From Halicephalobus mephisto (taxonomy: Eukaryota; Nematoda; Chromadorea; Rhabditida; Panagrolaimidae): a stretch of 64,000 nucleotides of DNA. Every line of letters starts with the position of its first letter. Within the stretch, counting starts at the first letter, position 1. Shown here piece after piece: positions 32,506-45,402 of this stretch. The translations under genes were made by a program, and so were the position numbers. The DNA lies in the NCBI GenBank assembly GCA_009193035.1, contig SWDT01000053.1:186001-250000 (forward strand), written 5' to 3'. Below the pieces are notes generated by a model. It saw only the letters and a list, made by a program, of their open reading frames with translations. It did no database searches and was not told the DNA's origin.

Positions 32506-35500
32506 ATGGCAGATTTTGATTGTAAGTTTTTCAATTACAATTTTGGGGAATTTTTGTTTTTAAAATTACCAAATTCCGGACATATTTTAGAAAACGATTA
32601 CTGTAGCAAGGGGTAGGTAAAAAAATTTAATTTGTCAAATTTTAGAAAATCTTTAAAATTTTTGGATTTTTTTCTTTAAATTTAGAAAGTTCGATGTTGT
32701 TGGAAATTTTTTATAACGGGATAAATGATTCTTTATATATTACTTTTATTTTTCATAATTCAGAAATCAAAACAAATATTTTTCATAAATTTTGGATTTT
32801 GTAAAATTATAAAAAGGAAATACAGTCGAAATTGGATATAAGATATCTCTTTGGGACGGGGCAAAGTGTATGTTATAAGAGAGGATATACTATATCAGGG
32901 ATAAATTTGAAAACAGACTAACCAAACACACTCACTCAGACCGTATGCTATAACAAGAAATATATTATATCGGGGCTATCTTATATCCAAGTTCTACTGT
33001 AGTTGTTCCTTCGTTTTTGGTGATTTTGTATCTTTTGATTCTTAGGAAATTCCTAGTTAAATTTGAATTTTATTTTTTCTCATTTTCATTACAAAACCTT
33101 TTCAGTCACTTCTTACTTCGTTCCCTCAGGGAATCGCACTGCAGATTGTCTCCTTGCTGGCAGAATCATCAGCCAACCTCGACTAGTAACTATTTTCACT
33201 TTGATTACTGTACTCAACATCCTTTTTCTGATTTTCATCTGCAGAGTCATTCGGGTGTTAATATCCAAAATGGTGAAAAATACAAAAATAATATTGATCA
33301 GTTATTTTTTTAGTTGTTCCATATCCACTTGTTAATCTTGTTTTTCAATATCTCCATTGCGTTTTCCCTGAGGGCAAGTGTGACAACTGTGAGATCGGTG
33401 CTTAAGATTTATTATTTCTTGAAACTCATTTGGGACACTGTAAGTGAAAAAGTCTAAATTTGTATAATTAGGTTTTCAGGAGGACTGTTCGTCCATCTGG
33501 ACAAAACAAACATGTACGGTATTGGAGTCGCTTTCGAGTTTTCCGTTCGAGGCATTACCGTACTTATTCGGACTTGTTTGTTTGGAGAGATTGGTGGCGA
33601 TTATGAAAGTTGCCCAGTATGAATTTGTTCGAGAAATTAAAATTACGGCTCTATTGGCGGTTTTAGCGGTAAGTTGGACAAAGTTATAATTGAAACAGGT
33701 GATAAACATAGAATTATGCAACTTTTCGAAATGGGATTTTATATTTCAGTAGATACGTGCAGAAAGTTGCTGTTCACACTTTGTGATTATGTCACGCAAA
33801 GGCGCTTGTAAGTTATAGTCACCCTATAGACATCGTTAGATATAGTTAATCTGAGGTATTTAAACGAAGTAGAAGGAATATAATCTAAAAAAACCTGCGC
33901 TAGGATTGGTAACCCACCACAGTGAACAGGATTGGGAATGCCAAGAACGCTCTAGAATCATTAAAAAAGACTCGAAGAAGACCGATGCTTACATCGGAGA
34001 TCAGGCCACTCTGATCCATCCCCATATCCAACACTTCAAGTAGGGTTGATTACGGGGGTCCTTTAACCTTTAAGAAGGAATCTTAAGTTAGTCATTATTG
34101 TGTTAATTTCTGCTGTCCTGTGCTATTTTCCTCTCTGAGCCATCTAAATAAAGTATCTATTGGAACCGATCTAAGACGTCAACAGTTACTACCAAATGTA
34201 ATTATACGAATAGTGTAAATGAAGTCAAAACTCAGGTTATTGAATCATCTCAATAACTGTTATATCTTTTACTTAGAATGAGACACAATAAAAAATAGGA
34301 ACAATATTATTAATATCAGAGCTACACCCGGGGGAGGATTCCTGGTACACCGAAGTGTTCCCTTTTATACTCCTCAGTGGAGAGAAGGGACTGTTAAATC
34401 TTCGGTATTCTGAATATCTCCAGTCATGGGGATTATACGTCTACAACAGTAACAAAATTTAATTGATCAACCAAAAAATAAAACATGCTTTTCAAAAAAT
34501 TAGAAACAACTATTATTACGAAACTGTTTGAAAATGAATTTTTTGGATTTTTTAAAGTTTAAAAATTCCCTATTTAAATAATTCTGAAAATTTTTGTTAA
34601 ATCTTAAAATATTTCAAAAACCTCTGTAAAAATCACAGAAATTCTAAAATTTCTCATTTTATTTTACAAAACTCCAAAAGTCGCTGTAAAATTCTATTAA
34701 AAATTAACTTGCAAAAAAATTATGATTTTTAATCTTAATTCACTTAACTGAAAATGTTCATAGATTGGTTGTAGACAAAATGCAACGAAAAAATTAAATT
34801 ATCGACACAAAATAAAGTTGAAAATGTTTGAAAATTTTTATATTGAGAAAATTCATCTACAATGTCATCCAGTTCGATTTTCGATAATCTTTTGCATGTA
34901 AAATTTGTTGTTTTAAATTTTTTGGTGGAAGAAAAATTACTTTTACTGTACCTAAATTTAGTTTCCCCAGGCAAAAAACTTCGTAGATGAAATTTAGCAT
35001 AACAAAGAACAAAGAAAATCGAAGTTTATTTTATTAGTAGATTTTTTAATGCAGAAAATTATTTCTATTAAATTTCAATAGTGTCTCAGAGCAGAAATAA
35101 CATTTCATAAAAGATGTTAACATAGAATAGAATTAGGGAAACCAAAGTTTATTTTATCCATTAGTTGTCTTTAATGTGCAACAAAAAAGATGTTGAAACT
35201 ACTATGATGTATCAGATACGCTATATTTAATGCAATGATATATTGAATATAATGTATCAGATATATTATATTCAATACAATTATACATGGAATATAATAT
35301 ACTAATATTATACTTAGTTTATCGATGCATTAAAGATCATGTATCTGATATATCAGAGCTGTTTCAATGTACTGATATATCAAATACAATACACTGATAT
35401 TATACTTGATATAATGATACATTGAATATAATGTACTGATATTATACTTAGTTTATCGATGCATTAAATATCATGTATCTGATATATTAGAGCTGTTTCA

Positions 35501-37368
35501 ATGTACTGATATATCAAATACAATATACTGATATTATACTTGATATAATGATGCATGGAATATAATGTACTAATATTATACTTAGTTTATCGATGCATTA
35601 AAAATCATGTATCTGATATACTAGAGCTGTTTCAATGTACTGATATCAATTTAATATACCGATACATTATACATCATGTATCATCTTTGTGTGTAGAAAA
35701 TTATCTCTATTGAATTTCAATAGTGTCTCGAGTTAAAAATAAGACTTCCTGAAAGAAGTTTGACATGTAAGAGAACAACGATAATCGAAGTTTATCTTGC
35801 TAGTACAATATTTTTCAGCATAGAAAACTATCCCTATTAGATCTAAATCTAGTTTCTCGAAGCAAAAATAGGAATTTACAAAAGATATTTGGCAGAGCAG
35901 AGAATGAAGAGAATCAAAGTTCATCTTGTTAGTAAAGTTTTTTATTTAGGAAACGGTCCATATTAAATTTAAATGCAATTTTGAAACCAAAAATTTGATT
36001 TTATAAAAGAAGTTCAACATGGCAAAGAACAAGAATCAAAGTTTGTCTTGCTAAAAAATTCTTTTTCAATGTAAAAACTATTTGTTAAATTTAAATATAA
36101 TTTTTCGAAAAAATAAAATTTTATAAAAAATTTGAAATCAACAAGAAAAAATAAAAATAAAATTTAATTTGTTAATAGAACATTTAATTTAAAAAAGTCA
36201 TTTTCGTCATATCTAAATTTAGTTTTTTAGAAAAATAAAATCATGTAAGAAAATTTCGACAAAGAAACAAGGATAATGAAAAATGTCTTATGTAAAGAAA
36301 GATACATGATATACAGTATATGAATACATTACATCGGTTCTGACATATTGGATATATTATATTTTATGTACTTACAAATTGAAAATTACAAAATTCTACA
36401 TTATGTTGAAGATGTATCCTAGTACATTAGAGTTAGTTTTGTGTATATATAAGGATATAAAGATGTAGGGATATAGCAACAGAGAAACAAGGATAATCAA
36501 AAATGTCCTATGTAAAGAAAGATACATGATATACAGTATATGAATACATTAAATCGGTTCTGATATATCGGATATATTATATTTTATGTACTTACAAATT
36601 GAAAATTACAAAATTCTACATTATGTTGAAGATGTATCCTAGTAAATTAGAGTTAGTTTTGTGTATATTATACAGTACTTAATATTATAATTCAAAAAAT
36701 AAAAAAAAATCTAACTTCTCTTCCATTTCAAAATTATTCATTTTTTCATTTTTCTAAGTTATTAAATAACTTCCAAATTTTAAAATAATTGAATTTTTCA
36801 GTGGTTGAAACCAACTTTGGATTTGTTCTTCAAGATCCGAGCTCAGGCCAACTCCTCTTCGGAGGTTATCTACTGTACTTCTCTCACAAGTTATGCCCAA
36901 AACTACAGTAATGAATTCTCGCCTTGGGAGCTGCTCCATATCGTCGTTATTGTCTTCTGTATAATTATGGCTCTGATTTTGTTTTTCATCAGTGATCGGA
37001 GAAAAAAAAGATTCACTATTCAATCGACGGATTCTCTCAGCTACAGGTTTCAGAATCTGGAAAATCTGAGGACTTCCAGATTTGTACTTCTAAACGTCCT
37101 TATTTACAGTATATCTAACATCCTCGCGATTGTACCGATGGTTCTTCTGGCTGTAAGTAAAGTCCAAGATGTACTGTATTTTATTTTTATGAAAGAAGTT
37201 TCGAGTTTTTTCTTTGTTATTTTAACTATCGGATATACTGTATTTTTTTTGTTTGTTTTCCCGAGTACCAGAACCGCTGTGTGCCTCAGGACAAGAACCG
37301 AATCCATAATTAAGCCGGCTGCTGACGGAAACACGTACTTCGAAATGTACAGAAAACAATGGGCTTGA
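32506..37368 (+). CDS. Sra/Srab/Srb-superfamily seven-transmembrane chemoreceptor
   Basis: Exons 32506-32521, 33106-33272, 33314-33439, 33480-33668 and 36802-37368 join in phase to 354 aa. The first exon is only 16 nt (MADFD plus one base). TM1 is LVTIFTLITVLNILFLIFIC and TM2 is FHIHLLILFFNISIAF. TM3 follows a Cys-rich loop EDCSSIWTKQTC and has the family-like PYLFGLVCLERLVAI. A second loop Cys lies in EVIYCTSLTS. The post-TM5 run LSYRFQNLENLRTSRFVLL matches the RYQ-x-x-EN signature of Sra/Srb. The last exon alone carries TM4-TM7. Intron 4 is 3.1 kb and full of repeats. Family role: chemosensory GPCR. Confidence 0.85.
32821..33001. mobile_element. Mariner-type MITE
   Basis: A 177-bp element begins CAGTCGAAATTGGATATAAG and ends with the near-perfect inverse (CTTATATCCAAGTTCTACTG). 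It is flanked by TA on both sides, as expected for Tc1/mariner-type insertion. It sits in intron 1 of the Sra/Srb-like gene and has no coding capacity. Confidence 0.85.
33669..36801. repeat. 3.1-kb intron with palindromic repeats and a 220-bp-offset duplication
   Basis: 35200-35690 repeats units with GATATATCAGAGCTGTTTCA and GATATTATACTTGATATAAT. 36262-36448 is duplicated at 36482-36668 with an offset of 220 bp. 33880-34050 holds a short open frame discussed separately. No complete gene was found inside the intron. Confidence 0.7.
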
Positions 37369-38410
37369 TTTCTGGAATATTGAAAAATAAAAAATTAAAA
37401 ATTAACCCTCAAAAATAATTATCGTAATTATTGTGGTAATCTACGAAAATAGAGATATATCGGATCTTCAAAGATCTACTTCGAGTCCGAATCTCTGGAT
37501 ATTCTGAAGATGGTGATCGAAACGGCAATAATACCACTGATCCAGAGAGACTGTTAACAGTCTTAACAAAGATTTATCGATCGTATTATATTTGTATTTT
37601 ATAACTTGTTTATAATAATGGTTTAATTGCTCAAGTTTGAGATTTGTGTTCGGAATAAAGTAACGAAGAGACTACATTTCGAACATGTGGAAAATTTTCG
37701 ACTTTTAATTCCATAGATACCTTCAGAAGTACTGAGATTCCTTCGATTCTTTTAGAATAATCTCTTTTTCGAAGATATCCAGTCATCTAAGAAATCTCAA
37801 ACAAAAACCACTGATGTAAAATTCATCAAACATCTTCAACAATGTTCTGCATACATTATTTAATTTATTACTTCAACTACTCCGAAACTACTCAAAACAC
37901 ATTCCAAAAAGATTTGTTACGAAATCATCGATCGAAAAACAACCCCAAGGGATCTCCGGAATCTCTCCCAGATCAACCTGAACTTTCCCAATCACTAATC
38001 CATCTAAACTAAAATAACTTTCTTAATTTAATTAAATAAAAATAATTTATATAAAAATCAAAAAAATAAATAATATAATCCACTAAAACGACCGGATTTT
38101 TACCGCCAAGGATCATTAACGATCTAAAAGACAAAGTTAATCATCTTTATGCTCACGAACTTATTATTGAGTTTATTTTTTGCACTATTTATTATTTGAA
38201 TATTTACAAATATTACAATTCACGAAATAAGTACACGTCATGAGGAAAATATTCAAAAACAAAACGCCAAACATGTTTTCATTCGAGGAAACTTTCGAAA
38301 CTTTCTTCTCAGCTCCGTTCATATATCAACTTTTTTCGTTTTCTTATTTTTTGAGTTTATATTTCTTTATATTCCATTTATTTCATTGTAATTTTTCAGA
38401 ATTCTTCAAG
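37369..38410. other. Intergenic region between chemoreceptor and RabGGTA genes
   Basis: AT-rich, no gene seen. It contains a second SL1-like 22-mer at 37620-37641. An in-frame extension of the RabGGTA start is open back to 38240 but looks non-coding. Confidence 0.45.
37620..37641 (+). other. SL1-like sequence, 20 of 22 matches
   Basis: The bases GGTTTAATTG...CTCAAGTTTGAG differ from SL1 at two positions (10 and 12). The following bases are ATTTGTG, so there is no splice donor at the expected place. Confidence 0.45.
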
Positions 38411-41214
38411 ATGCACAGTGTAAAGAAGGTAGAAGAAAAAGCCCGCATAGCTCGGGAGGAGAAAAGGAAGAAAAAAATGTTCGAGTTGGATGCCGTCAGA
38501 AAAAAAGTTTTTCAATGTTTCCAAAATCTTCCTGGTAATGAAAGGATCGTCCTGGATTTGACAGAAGGAGTATTGACAAGTATTCCTGATCTATATAGCT
38601 TTTGGGTGATGAGAAGAGACGTTCTTATCAGGATCAAGGAAGTTGGTTTATCTTTCAAACTGCTTAATTTTCATATATCAATTTTTACAGGAAATGGAGA
38701 AAGACAGTGAATTTAGCATTTTTACTGCCGAAGAAGCTGAAAGAATCTGGAAAAAGTCGGAAAATCAGAACAAAAAAGACGAAAAAGTTGTTGCAGAAGA
38801 TACGAGTCATGGTGAGAAAGTTCCTGGAAATTCTGAAAGTAGTCCACGAGATGAACAAGTGAAAAAAGCTTCTAGTGATGTTGAGGAAGGCGATACAGTA
38901 AGTGAACGAGGAAAAAAAGCAGAAATTGGAGGTTCTGGTGATGGTTCTGAAGGTAATCCTCCAGACGAGCAGACGAAAGAACCCTCAACTAAAGCTTCTG
39001 GTGATCTTCCTGAAGACAGTACAGTAGACGATGAACAGAAAGAACCTGCAACTGGCATTCCTGAACTTGAATCGAAACCTCCTCGTCCGTCGTTCTTCTA
39101 TCTTGTTGATCAAGAAATTTCCCTCACTGAAGCAGCGCTTTTCGCTAATCCCAAATCCTACAGCGCCTGGAATCACCGGAAATGGGCAATTGAGATTCAC
39201 AACAATCCCCCACTAGATCGGGAGATCCAAATTTGCGAAAAAGCTTTGTCGATCGATTGCAGGAACTTCCACGTTTGGGACTACCGGCGTTTCATCGTCC
39301 GCTTACTCAAGAGGACTTTCGAACAGGAGCTAGAATTTGCCCATCAGATGGTCAAGAAGAATCCCAGCAACTATTCAGCATGGCATTACAGAATCAACCT
39401 GCTTCTGGAGCTGGAAGGAAGAATTTCCGATTCCATGTTTTCTAATGAACTCCGGGGTGTCACCGAGAACTGCGTCGTCAACAGCGAAGACCAAACAGCT
39501 TGGACCTACGTCAACTGGCTGATCGAGAGGAGATTCAATGCTTCTGAAGACAAAGAAGGAATTCAGAATATTGTCTCATTCACGGATAATCCGAAAATTC
39601 AAGGAAGAAATCATTCAACTTTCGTCTTTATTAATGCCCTAGATGCCAAAAAAGTCAAAAATTTCTTAAAAAACGGAGAAAAAGTTGATTTGAAACCGAG
39701 AATTGCTGGATCTTCTTACACTAAAACCACTCACGCTTATATTTGGGATGTATATAGTGACTCCGAGATATCGACGACTTTTTCCCCTGGAGATTTGTCC
39801 GACTTTACTTGTTCCGAGTCTCCAAGAAGACGATATGTCAATTCAAAATATCTCTACAAGGTCGGTTTACGTTGTTTTTATATAAAAAATTTTATTTTTA
39901 CACGAAAAGTTTTATTTTTTACATGGAAATTTTCATTTTTTTGTAAAATTCCCATTTTTTCTAAATGAAATTCCCTTTTTTTACATTGAATTGTTAATTT
40001 TCTTATAAAATCCTCATTTTTGTGTAAAATTTTCATTTTTTCTAAATGAAATTCCTCATTTTTAAATATAATTGTTTTATATTAAAATTTTTCAGTTTTA
40101 TTCACAATTGCCTCCAGAAATGTCCGAACAAGAAAAAGAAGCCTTGAATTTCTTCTATGAGGCGTGTGTTGAGTTGATGAAGGAGAATTCAGAAGGAAAT
40201 CCATGGGAAATTTGCGCTCAAGCTCATGTTTTACCTCTTTTGAAAGGAATTAATTCAGAAGTCGAGGCTGAAGTTGGAATTTTACTAGAAAAAGCGAAAA
40301 ATGCAGATCCACAAAGAAAAGAAATGTACGAATCTATGAAGGATAAAGTTGTTTTAACAAATCTGATCCATGAAAAAAATTCCCTAAAAGTTTTAATGGA
40401 AAAAGAAGGAGTGATTTCTGCAGATTTTACAGAGTGAGTTTAGTTTTATAATTACAGTTGTGCTGTGACAGTTCTGTCCCAGGTTTTTAGTTTGTAATTC
40501 TGCAGTTAGAACTGAAAAAAGTACTTATAAAAAGATAATTTGATTTATAGATTCTGAATCTGGAATCAGAATTAGATTGACCTTTTGGATCCTAGATTTT
40601 GAAGATTAACTTTTGATTTTAATTTTAGAGTTTTTAAATATTCTTGAAATTAAAAAGTATTTATAAAAAAGTAATTAGATCTGTAGATTCTGAATCTGAA
40701 ATCAGAATTAGATTGACCTTTTGAATCCTAGATTTTGAATCTTAACTTTTGATTTTAATTTTAGAGTTTTTAAATATCCTTAAAATTAAAAAGTACTTAT
40801 AAAAAAGTAATTAGATCTGTAGATTCTGAATCTGGAATCTGAATTAGAAATTGGGCTTCGGAATCTTAAATTCTGAAGATTAACTTTTGATTTTAATTTT
40901 AGAGTTTTTAAATATCCTTGAAATTAAAAAGTACTCATAAGAAAGTAATTAGATTTATAGATTCTGAATCTGAAATCAGAATTAGAAATTGGACTTTGGA
41001 ATACGGGAGTCTAACGGATAGGTTTTCAATTTTTGATTTCAGAATTGGGAAATAAATATCCGGGACACAAATGTCACGCAAATATTTTGTTTAAATAATT
41101 TTTTGTTTTAGTTACTCTGCTCTGAGACCCTTGGCTGGATTGATCCGAGTTGTCAAAGTAGAAGATAAACGAAATCATCAACTCGTCTGGTTCCTTCCGG
41201 CAGTATTAAATTAA
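38411..41214 (+). CDS. RABGGTA: Rab geranylgeranyltransferase alpha subunit
   Basis: Exons 38411-38641, 38691-39860, 40096-40433 and 41112-41214 join in phase to 613 aa. The start MHSVKKVEEKARIAREEKRK and the run DLYSFWVMRRDVL are family-typical. PFTA repeats follow: NPKSYSAWNHRKW, DCRNFHVWDYRRF, NPSNYSAWHYRINLL and NSEDQTAWTYVNWL. An acidic Glu/Asp/Ser/Gly-rich stretch of about 90 residues (roughly 95-185) splits the first and second repeats and makes the protein longer than the roughly 570 aa usual in the family. It pairs with the beta subunit and REP to attach geranylgeranyl groups to Rab GTPases. Intron 1 is 49 nt. No Ig-like or LRR C-terminal domain is seen, as expected for invertebrate or fungal forms. 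Confidence 0.93.
40505..41040. repeat. About 125-bp tandem repeat in RabGGTA intron 3
   Basis: The unit AGTACTTATAAAAAAGTAAT with TAGATTCTGAATCTGGAATC and GAATCTTAACTTTTGATTTT is present four times between about 40517 and 41020. Confidence 0.88.
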
Positions 41215-41463
41215 TTTAAATTTATTTAATGGGTGGTTGTTTGATTCACTTGCATATCTGTGTACTGTAACTTTATTGAATTTTATAATTTTTGAAAACG
41301 AAGCAAAGTGAGGTCGGATTAAAGTTTAATCTAAGCTCCACTAAACACCTAAAATTTCGTATTTTTTACCGTAAAAGCAAGAACATGGTGAAATTTAAAC
41401 GTAGTTATGTTTGGAGTGGTGAGGACTGAAGAAAAAATTTAGTTTATTTGATTAAACAGTAAC

Positions 41464-41763
41464 TTACTTTATTTCGGACATTCTCCTCAAGTACTTAACT
41501 TCTTCGTTGGATTTTTCTTCTAATTGTTCTTCTTCTTGATGGGTGGACCGCCTCCGGGCAATAATCTCGGTTTGGGCTTCCTTGAACTTGGAAGGTCGGA
41601 ATTGAATGGCTAACCATACAACTAAGACGAGAACGGCTAGGATAAATACTGCTATGGAAAATAGTAACATAATGAACCTCATATGGTAGGATTCACAGCA
41701 ATTGGGCGAATTACATTCGAAAGTAAAACCATAAGGACATTGGTAGTCTTCGGTTTCCCCCAT
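41464..41763 (-). CDS. Small single-pass membrane protein
   Basis: A 99-aa frame starts at 41763, directly after a splice-acceptor-like TTTTCCAGA, so an outron or 5' UTR intron is likely. The short N-terminus is Cys-rich (YQCPYGFTFECNSPNCCESY). It is followed by one strong membrane segment (FIMLLFSIAVFILAVLVLVV) and a charged cytoplasmic-type tail (ARRRSTHQEEEQLEEKSNEE). The stop TAA overlaps a GTAAGT, so the frame could instead splice onward, but no further exon is visible before 41215. Family not recognised; the layout recalls small type I/III adaptor or Shisa-like proteins only in general shape. Confidence 0.65.
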   Translation of the reverse strand: MGETEDYQCPYGFTFECNSPNCCESYHMRFIMLLFSIAVFILAVLVLVVWLAIQFRPSKFKEAQTEIIARRRSTHQEEEQLEEKSNEEVKYLRRMSEIK

Positions 41764-44700
41764 TCTGGAAAATAGAACTAATTACGGAAATTGAAGATAT
41801 TTAGAAATACAAAAAACGGTATTTTTGTAGGAATTATAATTAAAAATCAATTTTTAATACAAATTGGAATTTTTTTTAAATTTAAAATTAAAAAAAATAA
41901 AAATCCTAATTTTAAAATTTTAAAGAAATTTAGAAAATTGAAATTATTAAGAACATTAAAAATAAAAATTTCAAAATTAGATTATTAAAATTATTAAGAA
42001 AATAGAAATTTGAAATTTAAAAAAAATAAAATTATTAAGGAAATAGAAATTCGAAATTTCGAAAAAAATAAAATTATTAAGGAAATAGAAATTTGAAATT
42101 TCGAAAAAATAAAATTATTAAGAAAATAAAAATTTGAAATTTATAAAAAAATAAAAATTTAAAAATATTAAGATAATAATTGATTACGGTAAAGGTAATT
42201 TTGAACTTTATTTTTAAACTTAATTTACTTTTATAATGAAGTTGTGTAATTGTATGCTACAATTACTAAAAAGATTATTGGTGTGGAAGTAGATGAAATT
42301 CAAAAATAAATTTTTCAATTACCTTCAACGTGGTTAATAATTATTTTAATTTTCGAAAATGTTTATTTTTTAAAATTTCACTTTGATCAAACTGAAAAAA
42401 ATCAAAATCCTTCTATCAAAGAACTGGATTAAAGCTGAAATCGATTTGAGATTTTAACTCGAGCAAAAAGCTTGCCACTTTGTCTTGGAGGAAATCGAGC
42501 GTTTTTTAAGTGCCGCTCATCCTCGTCTGGGAGATAGCCGGAGGAAACTTACGGCTTGTCCTCGAAAAAATACGTTTTCCTTTAGTTATTTTTTAAATAA
42601 ACAAAATAATCGAAAAACATAAAGATACTAAGTTAAATTACAAAAAAAAAATATTTCTTAAAATTATATTTCTTTAAAAATATTTTTTTAAATTATATTT
42701 CTTTAAAAATATTTTTTTAAAATTATATTTCTTTAAAAATATTTCTTAAAATTATATTTCTTTAAAAATATTTTTTTAAATTATATTTCTTTAAAAATAT
42801 TTAAAAAAACTTTTAAATACATTTTTAAAAAATTTTTAAATATACATTTTTTTTTCAAAATGTTTTAATTTATATAAATTTTAAACATATTTTTCAAAAA
42901 TTTTTAAAAAAAACTTTAAATATATTTTTTTCTATTTTTTAAATATATATTTCCTTAGAAAATTTTAAAAAAAGTTTCTTTAAAACTTTGTTTTTTTTAA
43001 ATATAGTTTTGAAAAACTTTGAATACATTTCTTTTTAAAAAATATTTTTTTAAATTTTATTTTCAAAAATTTTTGAACTGGATTTTGGAGTAGGAATCTT
43101 AATTGGACTTTCGAAAAAAATTAAATCGAATTTGGACGAAAATCCGAAAAATAAAAATAGAACTTTCTGGTCAAGAACAATTGGTGTCGTTGTTGTTGAA
43201 AATTACATGTCTACTGTTTTGACAAAGTAGAAAAGATAAAGGAAATCTGAGAAGATAATCCGTGACAAGTGTCAAAAAGTAAATTAAGAAAGTTTTTCGC
43301 AAAAAAAATCAATTTACTGTAAAAGTTTCAAAAAGTTGAAACTACAGTATTCTAGAACTAGAAATACGGGTTTTTTACGAAATGGTCCCGACGCGAATTC
43401 GAAAAAGATTGTAGAAATTAAAAAATTTTAAAATTCTGATTTTTAGCGATGGATATTTCGTAATTTTATATGATTTCGCGGAGCAGGAATCTGATTCCGA
43501 CACGAGATCCCCGAAGTCCATAGAAATCCGTTTTTCCCAGGGGAGAGCTGGATGAGATCCAGAACCTTAATTCTTAAAAAAGTCCCCAAATCCACATCAT
43601 CATGTGGTAGGAAAACATCGATTACTATTATTACTACTTAAATTTCCCTTGTGCTTTATTTTTGTGTTTATTTTCTACATTATTCCATTGTTTCCCCCAG
43701 ATTTAGGATATATATTATACTGTCATCTTGATTTCTTAGAATAAAGAAGGATTATCCCTCCATCGGACCACAACAGAACTGCATGAACCACGTCATAGTT
43801 CACGACATAAAAATCAGAAATATTTCCGCGAAATGGTCCCGACGCGAATTCGAAAAAGATTGTAGAAATTAAAAAACTTTAAAATTCTGATTTTTAGCGA
43901 TGGACATTTCGTAACCAAATGTATATTATAAAAGTCCAAAAATACTTCCACGAAATGGTCTCGACGAGAATTTCCAGAACTTTTCAAAATCTAAAAGAAC
44001 TTATTAAACAATTTCGTTTTTGAATACTACTTAATTCGTAGTCAATGCTTTGGAACTAGGTTCTTTTCGGATAACTCCAGGACCATCTGGATCCGGATAT
44101 ATGAGATCTAAGAAGCTTTATTTTAAAATTTTTTTCATATATGAAATTTAAAAAATTTTAAAATCAGCAAAAAATTAATTTCTAAAATTTTACAAACAAT
44201 TTTTAATTTTTCGGATATTTTTGAATATTTTTAAAACTAAATTTGCCATATGGGATATTAGGAATTCCAGAAGACATGTGTGTGACTTCGAAGCGAAAAA
44301 TGTGTTCCAATTTTTCGGCTATTTGGTGACTAGCCAAGTGCTAAAAAGTTGAAGAATTTCAGACAAACTTTTAAAGCTAAAATTTCGCTTTTTACGTGAA
44401 AAAAAGAAATTCAAATATTTTTCATCAAATTCAAAAAAAAATACTTTTTAAATTTTCTACTTTTTTTTTATATTTCATTGGATTTTAAAAAACTTTAAAA
44501 ATGTTTATAAATTTTAAAAATTTCCAAATTAAAGATTTTTAAAATTTTGAAATTTTGTAAAACTGAAAATTTTTTAAAATTTCGAAAATTAAAAAAAACA
44601 TATTCGAAAATGTCCACGAAATTCGGGAAGACTTCAGAATTAATCTTAAAGTTCTTAAACGATTTCAGAATCTTATATTTTAGAAAATTTTTTAGAAATT

Positions 44701-45122
44701 TAAAATTTAAAATTTAAAAAAAATATTTAAAATTTTAAATTTTTAAAAATATTGAGAATTTTTTAAAATTTTAACGTAATTAAATGATTCCGGAAGTTTG
44801 TTTAAAATTCCCGAAAGCTTCAGAATTGACAATGAGATTCACAAAATTTCGGAACTTTTACTAAATTAGAAAATCTGTGATTTTGAAAATTTCTAAGTTT
44901 CAAAACTTTTCAAAATTCTCTAAAATTTCAAAAATATTTACGAAACTTTGGAAAATGGCAGAATTATGAAGTTTTTAAAAGTTTCAAAATTTTATATTAA
45001 ATTTCAGAAGATCTTTTAGAATTCTAAAGATTTCTAAGAAATTCTAGAAAATTCGAAGAATTTCAACAACATTTTTCAAGATCCTAGAAGTTTTTCTAAA
45101 GTCCTCAAAACTTCAGAATCTT
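41764..45122. repeat. 3.3-kb AT-rich gene-poor region with several repeats
   Basis: 42640-42800 has about five copies of a 30-bp unit (TTATATTTCTTTAAAAATAT). 43379-43470 and 43830-43916 are direct copies of one 88-bp segment (ATGGTCCCGACGCGAATTCG). 44300-45120 is a patchwork of GAATTTCTAGAA-like simple sequence. A GC-richer island at 42468-42570 could be a 5' non-coding exon, but nothing proves it. Confidence 0.65.
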
Positions 45123-45402
45123 CTATGAACTTTTCAAAAAATTAAAAACGTTCTGGAAAGATCCACGAACTTCTACGAGATTCTGATAAATTAAGAAGTT
45201 GGAAATTTTCGTCGGAATTAACAAGCCGGATTCTACGTCGGACTTTTCCAAATCTCCAAAGCCAGAAACTTCGAAACTAAAACTTTCATGGTTTTCTACC
45301 AAAAGGCGAAAAAGCCAGGACAAAGTTGTTTTTGGAGGAACCGCCTCAGGGCCTGGACTATCCGTTTTGGTCGATGAGACTTTGGCATGTGCGGCCATCT
45401 AA
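45123..45402. other. GC-richer putative coding island, strand ambiguous
   Basis: About 45195-45402 is clearly less AT-rich than its surroundings and open on both strands. On the minus strand an ATG at 45398 follows an acceptor-like GGTTAG and begins MAAHAKVSSTKTDSPGPEAV. On the plus strand an exon after TTAAG reads to a stop and ends GPGLSVLVDETLACAAI. I cannot choose between them or name a family. Confidence 0.3.

Noticed and set aside
36754..37023. 89-aa minus-strand frame over the Sra/Srb-like last exon
   Set aside because: Antisense shadow of a membrane-protein exon with family signatures.
42468..42570. GC-richer island considered as an exon
   Set aside because: Contains a possible GTAAGT donor on the minus strand but no start codon, no open frame of useful length and no partner exon.
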